From: Branchiostoma belcheri
Lineage: Eukaryota > Chordata > Leptocardii > Amphioxiformes > Branchiostomatidae
Length of the DNA stretch: 64,000 bases
Direction: 5' to 3'
Assembly (NCBI RefSeq): GCF_001625305.1
Contig: NW_017804476.1
Span: forward strand, 590,276 to 654,275
In this document: in pieces, positions 33,901 to 45,900 of the stretch
Layout of the letters: each line of letters begins with the position of its first letter
How positions within the stretch are numbered: position 1 is the first letter of the stretch
Made by a program: the position numbers and the translations under genes
Notes under the pieces: generated by a model
What the model was told of the DNA's origin: nothing
The model's input: the letters and a program-made list of their open reading frames with translations, nothing else
Databases searched by the model: none

Positions 33901-36900
33901 TAAAGTACATAAGGCCATGTTGATTTGATTATATGGATGACATACAAGATACAAGATACAAGATGTCTTTATTGGAAATCGCAGTGTTGCCACTGAATTA
34001 AAACCAATTTACATTTCAAAATAAGGAATTCATTAAAAGCTGGAATTCATTAAAGTTCACAAATATGGACAAATTATACACACACATTACAAAAAGAGGC
34101 AATTGCAACCTCTGGGACATCCTCTGGGAACCCCAAAACTGATGCGAGCGTGCGAATAAAAAAAGTTAGAGCGACTGAGGTCTCTGAATGGCCAAAAAAA
34201 AAGTTGGAACTGGTACTAACGGTTTGGGTCTTCCTCTTCTGGGTCTTCCCATCCGTATCATCATCATCATCATCATCATAGCCATCATCAGATTCCTCCT
34301 CACCATCTGCATCCACAGTGGTACCCAATGACATCTCCTCTGTCTCAGGCCCTTCATCTGTGTGAAAAGATTCACAAACAAGACTGGCAATGAAAACATA
34401 CATTGTCATGGCGACGGTGGTTGCTGTTAGGGTTATTGTTTGCATGGCACTGCCATGATTACATGATTTTGAGGAAGCCTTGTATGCTACCCTCCTCCGA
34501 GTGTATAGTGAACGAGCCCCGGGGTCACAGAAAATACATGTAGGGCATCCGGGCAGACAGGTTTTCCCAAGGGTTTCCAGGAATGTGGGCACGTCAACAA
34601 ACAGAGCTGGGAGACATTCCTGTGGACATTCCATGCCTGTGGACAAATTGCCTGTACAATTCCTAGAATTCTTGCGAATGGCACACAATACTGTACCATT
34701 AGGCTCCTCCCTGAGATGTCGCCAAAAAATCACACTACATGTATTTGATAAACACAGTTCATGTGAATTATCTTGTTGTGTTTCTTACTGTAAAATTCTG
34801 TGCATATTCCTGACTGTCACTTCCTTCCATCCTGTATGGTGACCATTTTGACTTACAACCTGACCTTCTTGTCAGTCTTTGGTTACACGATTCCCATTTA
34901 ACTTCTTGTGAACCTACTGTATTCAAATAACGTACTACAGACACACAAGCAAACAACCAGATTAGCACACAGATAAAAACCTCCAAGTCTGCCTACAAAT
35001 ATTGAACAAATTTGTTTCGGGTTGGACATTAAAAGTTCATGAAGACATCCCACACAATAGAATTATAAATTAGAATATTAAAATCTTTTCCCCTTAACCT
35101 CTCTAGCTGTTGTGGGTTACAGACTTATTTTCCTTCCTAACCTTCCTCCACGGTGCTGTACATTGTCTTGATGGCCTGCTTGACTTCAGAGATCCACCTG
35201 TCTGGGGCAAGCCCACTGTTCCTGTCCAGCTCACTGAAGCAGTACTGCGAGGACACCCAGTGGTTGACAAAGGCAATGCAGCTGGGGAGAGCAGCAAGCT
35301 GTGGGGTCAGTCTTGTCTGCAGCTTGTGGAGGAGCTGAAATCAGAAGAAATCTTCATGAAGTCTTTGTCTGTAAAAAGTTTAAAAGTAGATGTCATTTCT
35401 TCACCTAGCTAATTGTTTCTTCCATATAGAATTCCCTCCAAATTTTGAGAAGAATGCTCATGAAAGAAATACAGAAAATCAGGGAAAAGTCATATCATAT
35501 TGAAACAGTTTGAAAATGTCTTATGATATATATATTGCTTAAATTTGAAACAATCTACTATTAAATTTCATTCTTCTTTTTGTAAGACCTAGGGAAAAAA
35601 ATGTTGTGTTTCCTGTTTCCCGACCGACCCTAAAAATACCTACCGACCCTAGACTTTTTTAGGGGGTGGACCCCTGCAAGGGATATGAATTCAATTTTTT
35701 GAGCTGATCAACCTTTTCTAGCTCCATGATCTGACACCTGAGTGCTAAAGGTTGTACAATTGGTTATCTAACATTGACATTGAAAATAAAAAGTGTCCTT
35801 GGGCAAGTGTTACTTTGTAAAACTGTATTGTATAAGTTGGACCTCTACAAAGACATCACTGAAGTCTAAAAAAAGATAATCCCTACCTACCGACCCTAAT
35901 TTTTCAGGACTGAAACTGGAAACACAACATAATTTTTCCTAGGCCTAAGATTATGACTTTGGATGCTCAAAATAGTGAATAGGTTTTGAACATTTTTAAA
36001 CCTACCTGTGCCACTATGTTGAGCATGGATTGTGTGACAACTTCAGGGTTGTACTCGTCCTTCTTTGCTTCCTTCTCTCCCTCCATCTGAGCACCGACAC
36101 TCTGAGGTCCAAAGTCTAGCCAGCGTGTCACAACCTTCTTAGCAGCTGTCAGGTCATCCTTCTTGTTCTGCAAATTAAACAGAAAATCAGAGATTCCTTA
36201 AGTGATTCAGAATAACATACATTTAAACATGCCAAGGAGACCACCTCTTTAAGCTGGCCACCTGTCCATGGTGACTGCTTTTTCTCGGTCCCAAAAATTT
36301 TCCCCATTGAAACAAGCATTAAGCAACCTGTCCAAGGTGACCACCTGGCAAACGCAACCGCGGCCGCTCTGAGTTGTGTCCTCTCAAGCCCTGATACTTG
36401 CCCATTGTGACCACATCATTTTCGATCATGTTGATTATTGATGATAACTAATGAGAAATCATAGAGAAACCTGCCAGTTTGCCTCGACTGCAGGATGATG
36501 TTTTTGTTTGACCCTCCTCACATGCATTTACAGCATTTGACAATAGAACATCTCGACTTGGAAACCATTTATGCCTCAGTCATGTTGTGAGATGACCCTC
36601 TTCAAGGAGACCACCTGTCCAAGGAGACCACTTTTCTTTGGTCCCCTGGGTGGCCGGCTTGGGCAGGTTTGACTGTACAATGTACAATGTATCTCTAAAG
36701 TCCAAACTTCATTAAGATCTATCTGGAAACTCAGGCTTAAATTTGTATGTGTAATTGTACATTGTGAATAATTTAAAAAAATAAATTACTTCTTATGAAG
36801 AGGGAACAGCTTGGATATTTTTCAGTACAGACATTTCATTAATCCGTTTTACTATGTTTTTTTTTAACTTTCTTTTTATTGACATTTCCAGAAGACATTA

Positions 36901-39900
36901 TACACAAGAAATTTCAATATCTTGGTTGTGGGGTTGTGTGGCACAAACGGCAGAGTACTCAACTCAGAACAAAGAGGTCCCAGGTTCAAGTCCCGACATG
37001 CCACCGATCTTGTGTCCTTGGGAAAGGCACTTACCAGTAACACAACTTTCCTCAAGTGAAAATGAGTATTGTCTGTCCTGTATTTGTGTCCCACGTGTAT
37101 TGTACAGTTGCAATTTCAATAAATCTAATCAAATCTTTACCAGAGGACATCCCAGCTTGTCCTTGGCCCAGACCTCCATAGCTCTGTCGACCTTTCTGCT
37201 TGTCTTGACCTTGACCTCTGGGGCAGTGACCCCTGCAGCAGGGTCGAACACAGGTGCATCCAGCTGGATGGGCTGGGTACTGTTACAGCTGGCCACCTGC
37301 CGACAGGTGCTGAGGAGGGCTTCTGTAGCGTCTGTGACTGGGGCTTCAGTCTGGGTGGCTCCTCCCTGAATCACACCTGGAATAAATAAATTTTGAAAAA
37401 TGAACCTTCTAAAATGGCATTTCGTGCATTTTTGAGAGGATTTCAAAGAAAAAATCAGAGATAAATTTTTATTCAATGACAAAGGGAGCAGTTTTTCTAC
37501 GATTCCAGTCCATCTTTTCAAGAAAAATCTTGGACCTTTACATAAAAAGTGGACCAAAAAGTGGACCTTTACATAAAAAGTGGACCAAAAAGTGGACCTT
37601 TGAGCCTTGTGGGGGGTTCCTTCGAACCCCCGAACCCCCCTGGCTACGGGCATGCTTACAGAGATCAATACTTCAGGGCCCAGGTTTATGATTGGATCTG
37701 TGGAGGGGAGCACTAAAGTCAATCTAGGGGCAATAGCAATCTGAGGGGCTCCGGGGGCATGTGGTTTAGTTTTCAGTGCGCCTTGTGTGTTTTCTTGCAT
37801 AAGTTTTTCTATGGCTGCAGAATTTTCACATGCTTGGCACATAAGAGACATTAACAGGAATTAAATTAGGTCAAAGGTGCCAGAAAAGGTTATGTCATTT
37901 CCTGTCTTCAATTTGCTGCTATAGATATGATTGTTGCCTAAGGGGATCTTTGATTTCTTGTCATTAGGCCACACCAAGTAAATTTTATGGATGACGTCCT
38001 TTGGAGACCCTAAATCTAATGCGAGAGTGCGAAAAAAAAACAAGAAGGGCCCTAAAAAACAAGATGCCTGGATTAGAAATATACTAAGAGAGGACAAATG
38101 TTAGGACACAAATTGAATGAGGTGACACAGTGTAACAAGCAAGAAGTCTTTTATTCATCATCAAAACAGCAATAAATCAGGTGGAACAACAGTTGTCGTC
38201 CTGTCCTGTTTCCTTTCTTTAATCACATCTTCCCTTATCCCACTGTTGTGACTCTTTGGTCATACATTGTAGTTACAGGAAGCGGAATTTCTTGTTTTTT
38301 TTTCTAGGAACAGGCCAAAATCAATGCGTGCGCGGACGTCATCCTTAAAATTTACTTGGTGTGGCCTAATGAAAAATGCATACATGTATGTCGACAACTT
38401 TTATAATAAATTTTCAACATCCTACTCCAAACAAATATCTTTTCAAGCAATTCAGCTAAGTTGACCTTTGGGACAGTAAGTGAGTGTATTCCCCCAAAGC
38501 AGATATTGAGTATTATATTCACTTGGTATCATCTCCCATATGTCTGCTTTGAGATTGTTACATGTACTACCTTTCCACTCAACACATATAATAAGAGAAC
38601 TATTTGAACCAAGGAAGTGTAAAAATCTCTTCCCTTGTTAGAAGTAACTGCAGACATCTCTAATTGGTATCTTTCAAGTTCAAAGATTGTAACTTACCCT
38701 TGCCAACCATATCTCCTTCAACTTCAAAGCAGCAAGTTCAAACTTTTGTTGTAAGTACACTGTACAGTATATCAGTGTTAGCATACACTACAGTAAGACG
38801 TTTGAACTTATCCTCCTTTTAACAAGTTTAACATTCATGTATTCTACTCATTTTCACCCTAGCATAACCGTTTAGACTCGAAATAGTTTGGCAGAGAAGA
38901 GTCACAGATATCTATGTCATCTACTGTACACAAAGTGCTCACAACTGCTCTTGGCAAAGACTAACTAGGAGTTCTCAGTAAACAACTCTGCTCTAGTACC
39001 ATATCTGAAACTACATTCTGGGTTTCTGGCAGATTTTTAAACAAAGATATTACAGTACTGAACGACCACCTACACAGAGGCACATGCAAGCCCTGTGGAA
39101 TTTTCACTGATGCCGAAAACAGTCCGTTGTTGATTGTGTTTCTAGAATGTACCTTTTGTTAACTTTGATGGGCAAATAGGGCAGAAGTCTACATAGGAAA
39201 CGGTTCTCTGATTCTCAAGGCTATACAGTTACGGCCTCACAGCCTTTAACACAGATCAAATAAACTCCTGGCTTACAATTCTACCGCTGGAGTTTTTTGT
39301 TTGTGTTCGTTGCAAGGATAAATGAGGTATCTGAGCTCGTTTTCAGCAAATGGCAACAAACTTTGACCAAATCAGTGAAAACAAACTGTCTTTCAGGATG
39401 AGGATGCTCCACCCTTTTTTGTTAGCTCAAATTTGCTGCTTAGCACGTGGTGCATTTTAACCCAAAGGGACCATTGCCTAGTTTCTGCTATTACTCTCAT
39501 ATCCTCAGTATATCATATCAGGGACATTATATCTATCACTTAAATCAATCTCTAATTTCTGCTCTTTCTGTTCTTTCAAACAGGAAGATGACTAGGTTCA
39601 AGAGATCACAGCTTCTCATCTTCAAAGTATGGCACTCTGATTCCGTATTAAATGTCACGCAAATTTGCAGAACTGAAAACAGCAAATCATCTGCACTAAA
39701 GACTGTTCGGATCATCAGCAGTTGAGTAGAAACAACAGTAAGCTAGAAGTAGATAATACTAGATGATTCAGGACTGTCACGCCAAGTCGGTGAGTGTATA
39801 ACAAAGGCATGACCCTACAGTATGGAATGCCAAACAATACCTTATAATACACATCCCCGTTCTACCCTACCCCATCTATCTAACCATGGACAGATATAGA

Positions 39901-42900
39901 TTTTTTTACCAGAGGTCAAACCACTTTAGCTCGGAAAAATTCCAGCCATTCCACTCAACAATCCCTGTTCAGACAGAGTGCAGCCATCATAGGAGGATGC
40001 TGTCATCCTGAAGGTACTAAAGGCCTGTGTTTGCCCACTCCTTTTAATCTAATTACCGCCAATTATCAGCCTCTTGTCCCAACGTGTGCACCCACTTAGG
40101 ATGAGATTGATGGGCCCTGGAGATGTGATAGGGGTTTTTGAGTGACAGGACAAGTGTCTCTCACTGTTGCCACCACTCCTGAACAAACCTCCCCGCAGAC
40201 CCCATGCAGGGTCTCAGCATCTGTGAGATTCAGGCCCTGCCTTTTGTGACTTATGGACAGTCTCAAATCCTACATATTAATAGAAGGATTGGAGTAAATA
40301 GAACAGGGAGGGGACATATGCGTCATAGTTTGAAGATGACAGAAAAGAACCCTGCTGGTTGCATCTGCTGTTTGTGATTCTATGTTTTACCCATTTCGTA
40401 CTAGACCTGCTGGGTAGGTATTGCACAGTAGTACAAGCACTTTGCTACTGTGCATATAAGGCTAACATCCAGACAGTCCTAATGTCTAGACCTACATGTA
40501 TTGCTTCCTTTTTTTTTTTGAGACGATGTACTGTGAAAGAGATATTCCAATCTTACCTCCCAATATTTTCTGCTTGAATTCACATGATCTACCTACGGCA
40601 CACTACATAATATACTTACCAGTATACTAGTAGTTTCCGACTAGTGTTTCCAACTATAAAAATACAAAACAGAACTTGAACTACAACGTACACTGACCTG
40701 TCTGTTCATTGAGCTCATTCCATGGTAGAGAAAACGGTGTATGTGTTAATGTTCTATATTTGAACTGGTTTAACCAAGCCTAAAGGTCTGGTACTAGTAG
40801 GAGAATGCACTCTACTTGTACTCTGTTTTGATTTGGTCACCGAAATTTGGGCTAACTGTTCAGAGTGCTGAGTGTGTGTTGGAACTGTACTCCCTACTTG
40901 TTGTTGTTGGGAGAAGATCTCTTGATCATGTGGTCTACAAGCCGCACTCTGTCTTTGATGAGAGAAGAGGAGGGACCATTTGTGTCTGTGTTTGTTGACT
41001 TGTCATCAGCCTATTGGACAGCTTTCAAAACATCCACTTTTCTGGGGGTTTGCTCTATCATATTATGTATGACCACCATTATGAAATCTTCATTTCTGCC
41101 CAGCCCTGCAGTGTAGGATTATTGGCAGCCATTACAATTGTGACCCGGTACATAAAAAACAAGGGGACAAAAGGATAACCGAGAAGGGAACATAAAACAA
41201 CTGATTTTATGTGTGCTAAAGATGGGACTAGTGCGTTAGTAATATTTACATATATTCATTCCTGGCTATTACACAGGTCTTAAGGCCATGGTATACAAAA
41301 TGTAACATAATGTCTACGAACCCGTAGCAAGCTATACCATAAAACATCATTCGCTTGTGCATGGCAAGAAAACATCAGAAATTGATTGCTAAATAATTAT
41401 AGATTGACGAACCGTTGGTCGTTTTGCCGTTAACTGCAACATTAAAAAAATGTCACATTAAACGTTTGATTACTGTCAAAGGAGGAGGTGAAATATTCTA
41501 CAGACGTCCAATGATGTTGATATGAAACTTTATGAATCATTATTGCATTCCTGTCCAGATGGACTAAATGTGCATATATGGTGCAGAGCATGCAATTCAT
41601 GAGTACAGAACAGTTCAACAATAATACTGTATTCTAATGCTAAATATTAAAATCCTATCTATTAAGACAGCACTGGGTACTATATTAGATGAAAAGTTTA
41701 AGGTGGTAGCGTGTCGTAATTTTACCTTAAATGTCCATTGAGTTGTAGAATAGTGGAGTTTCCCCCAAAACAGGGCAGTCAGAATAGTACGACCGTCCCA
41801 TCTATTTAACATCAACCCAGGATGGTGCCAACAACTGGATGACATTTTCTGCTCAGTAGCGGACACATTAGTCCTAACCAATGGGGTTTCCCACCCCGTC
41901 AACACTCCGGAACAGCGTTTGAAGTAAACCCAGACCGTGTTTTCTTGCTCTTTTTCAGGTCGACAGAGATTTGAATCCAAGCCAGCATTTCATGCTCCAA
42001 GTAGATGTGTATGGCTTTAGTTTTATTTTTGTCTTCTTGCATAGAGAAGTATATTTTTGGACCAGAGAATTCGAAAGCAGCGCATAATTAGACAATGACA
42101 ATGAACTTTATTACATATTCACGCCCTACATGGGCAAAATGCACTACCTTAGATAAGGCCACACCAAGTAAATTTTATGGATGACGTCCTTTGGAGACTC
42201 CAAATCTAATGCGAGAGGGCGAAAAAAAACAAGAAGGGCCCAAAAAAACAAGATGCCTAGATTAGAAATATACTAAGAGACAACAAATGTTAGGACGCAA
42301 ATTGAATGAGGTGACACAGTGTAACAAGCAAGAAGTCTTTTATTCATCATCAAAACAGTAATAAATCAGTTGGAACAGCTGTTGTCGTCCTGTCACATTT
42401 TTGCAGGCCTGCAGAAACAAAGCATAAAAGGCAAAATTAGTTGCTGATTAACCCTTTGCATGCATTACTGCATTTCTACCTATGCAAATAGTCTATAGGA
42501 GCTTTTGAGAAAGAATATCAATAAAGGTGGAACCAAACAAAATATGTTTAGAGCTATTCCACATAAGTTGCATAATGTATTTAAGTAGGTAACAAATGTA
42601 TGCCTACCTGACAAACAGGGTTTATTGTCTGGTATGCAGCAGTCTTCTCTGCCGGTATGGGCAGCGTTTCCTCCTCGCCGCAGTTCCAGCACACCAAAGG
42701 CAGCATCGTCTTCATCACCCCTGACTTCAATCTGGCTGACTAGTAGTATAGTACTGTGCTACTGGTGAAGTGCATGTCACTGCCCTACATGAAACAGGTG
42801 GAAAAATATGGAACAATAGTCAATTGTGCTAAAATCCAACTCTTCAGAAAAAAATAATTTTTTTTCAACATAAAGGTTTAGGTTATATGTTGTAGTTAAA

Positions 42901-45900
42901 TGTACGTCTTTACTGTCCCCAAAGTGCCTTAAATTTAAAGGGTATATTCTGCAACAATCCATATCAAATGTACCTCATTACTCACCTTTGTTGTTATTGC
43001 TACATTGTTGTGTGCTCCCAGTCCCAGCGTAGGCTGGAAACATCCACTCCTGCTGACCTTGTTCTCTTGATGCTTTCATCATACCTGTATACATATGTAC
43101 ATGTACATGTGAAAAGAAAAGTGAACCTTCTGTTTCTAGTTCACAATGTGTCTTAATGCAATCAAAGAAATGGAAGAGCTGACAACGTTACTAAATTGGA
43201 TATCAAAGTTAAAATGATGGGGAAAAAGAATTCTTAAGAAAGACTAAAAATTCCCCCCCCCCAAAAAAATAGTACTTCAAAAAGAGCTTGAATGCGTAGT
43301 TTGTTTACAGCTATAGATGCCAAAATACCTTACAAATCCGACTGAAAATTAGCTATTTACGTGCCAAATGTGGACCAAAAATTTAAGAATAAAAAAAAAC
43401 ACACATATTTTGCCAACATCAAGTATAAATAACCAGAAACGAATAAACGATCATTATCCATACAAAATACATGCAAGGAGCCTTGATACAAGTATGCATA
43501 ATTTTATACTCCCCTTCTAGGAATATTCACCCGTGTTTTTTCCGTACAAGGTACTCGATTCAAAACAGACTTTTCATACCTCAAAAGCAGTCTTAGGCCT
43601 AGGAACAGCTTCAGTCGTAGCAGCTGTCTTGTCGATCACCATACGGATGAAACACCCGAACTGCAGGAGTAAAGCTCAATGCCTCTCGCGACCTTCTCGT
43701 CATTGCAGAAGAATATTTGCACTGTAGCTGATCTTGAGAAAACTTGCTTGAAATTGTATGGTCGAAAATCACTCGCCGCTACAAGTCCCTCGTACAGTTG
43801 CGCGAAAGATAGCTCTCCCTGGCCGACATCGAGCGCGCACCAGTCAACAACAATGTTTCCGCACGCTTTTACGACCTGAACGCTCACATAGAATAGAATA
43901 TTAGCGACCAAGGGTGGTGAGCCCACCATCTTGCTTCTTTGAAATGTGGCGCGCGGACTCTTGTGCGCACGTACACCATCATTTTGCGGCACATGTGCTC
44001 TTTACCCGGCCCGGTTTCACGTCAATCTGACGATTTGCAGCACTGTCGTGACTCTTTGGCCCTAGTTACAGGAAGCGGAATTTCTTGTTTTGTTTTCTAG
44101 GAACAGGCCAAAATCAATGCGCGCGCGGACGTCATCCATAAAATTTACTTGGTGTGGCCTAATGGTGTCAGCTTTGACAGAATTGTACAAACATAGATGC
44201 ATTTTTCATCAGGTTGATTGTGATTCAATACAATTATACAATAACTACTTTACAGAGAGTTTCAACAAATTAATGAATGGCTGAAAAACACACTTTCAGT
44301 CTCTCTACAAGGAACATCTCTAAAGATACATCTCATTGCAACCTACATGTATGCCAAACTGCCATACTGTTAGCACATAAAGCTAACACGGCTGTATGAA
44401 TGAAAATTTAACATACCCTCTGCACTGCCTCCAACTGCTGCCCCCTCTGTATTTTCCTCCTCTTGCTCCTCCACTACTACTTCCCCGGTGATGGTGACAG
44501 ACTGCTTGGTTCCCTCTGGTGTGCAGAAGCGGTCCTCTCCTTCCAGCTTCATTTGCATATCAACCTCCCTACCAGCACTGAGGAAGAGAGAAATATACAT
44601 TAGAGGGTTAGGCTATGCCTTCCAATACTGTGCCCTATTAGACCTTTCATACATAGAACTTGTAGACTTGTAAAAATGTTTAGGTTCAAGTCCAAAAAAC
44701 CTGAACATCCGGAACTTTTAAGTTCCGGACTTGCAAAAATTAATCATGTCACCGATTTGTTAACTACCTGAAATCTTCAATGGTCAGAAAATTTGTGCTG
44801 CAAAATGAAGAAAACATTGCCATTGGGCGTCGTCAAGTGTCAACCTCCGTAAATTATGTGGCCACAGTTTTGCACAGATATGCCCAAAAAACAACATATC
44901 TTGCTTCTAACCCCTGGTAGTGCAGTGCTCGCTACAAAATTTTGCGGTAAAGATGCCCCATTTTCCATTGAGAAATGTTGACTTAGAAGTCCCTTCTGTA
45001 TTTTGTAACCTAAACCTCTGGACATGAATCCGGATCTGGACCTGAACGTGGGTTTAGGTACGCAGCACTCGACTCCTTAGCATGCAAATATATATATAAA
45101 AATTATACAGTAACTGAAATATTTCTCACCTCAGAGCGACAAAGTCAAAGAGTTCCTGCAGCTTGGCCTTGAGTGCCTCTGTGCCGTCGCTGGGTTCCGT
45201 GTAGCGGAACAGTCCCGCGGTCGTTCCTGTGTTCCGCAGACGGCCCAGGAAGTTGTAGTCGTGCTGGGCGCTGAAGCCAACCACGTGAACTATCACCTAG
45301 TGAGAAGAATATTTAATTGGTCCCCTGGTACTAAATGTGCACACTGGAATGTGTTATGTAAAATTTTGCCAAGGACATACATGTATATATAGAATACAAC
45401 ATGGTGTATTTCATTCCATGAGAGGGCTGGGACCGAGGATGATGCAGAATACACTGTGCTGTATTTTATGTCAGTTCCACCCGAGAAAACATCCATTTCA
45501 ATGCAAAATGTGCCAAAATTTCGTGTCCCTAAACAAAAAATTGTAACAACCTCAATTCCAACATCCGAATCTGGTATTTGAATTTTTGAAAGTGGCACAA
45601 ATGGCACATGTAAAATGCAGATTATTCTATGGAACCTTGTGTGATAACCAAATAGAACCCTGTGTGATACCGCTAGTTATCACATAGACTGAAATGTCCG
45701 TATCAATTCTATAGTGGCCCAGGTATGACTTAAAAAAGCTTATCAAAATCAAGTGCAAGACCTACCTATGAATTCTTCTAGAAGGGCAGATGAGGTGTAA
45801 CAGTGGGGGGGGGGGTGGTTATAAGCGCTACCAACAGATCCGGCAAAAGGGGTCTAGACCTTTTAGCGGAGAGGTTAGAGTGTCTGGTTATGAAGCTCTG

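Noticed and set aside
42608..42720. Exon of the VWA gene between 44417-44577 and 37660-37832
   Set aside because: The flanking VWA exons join directly in phase 1. This 113 bp block would break the frame and lies inside the cargo of a Harbinger-type element.
43636..43992. Complete host gene nested in the VWA intron
   Set aside because: The blocks do not join in one frame and the segment is bounded by matching MITE modules; reported instead as possible captured or decayed sequence.
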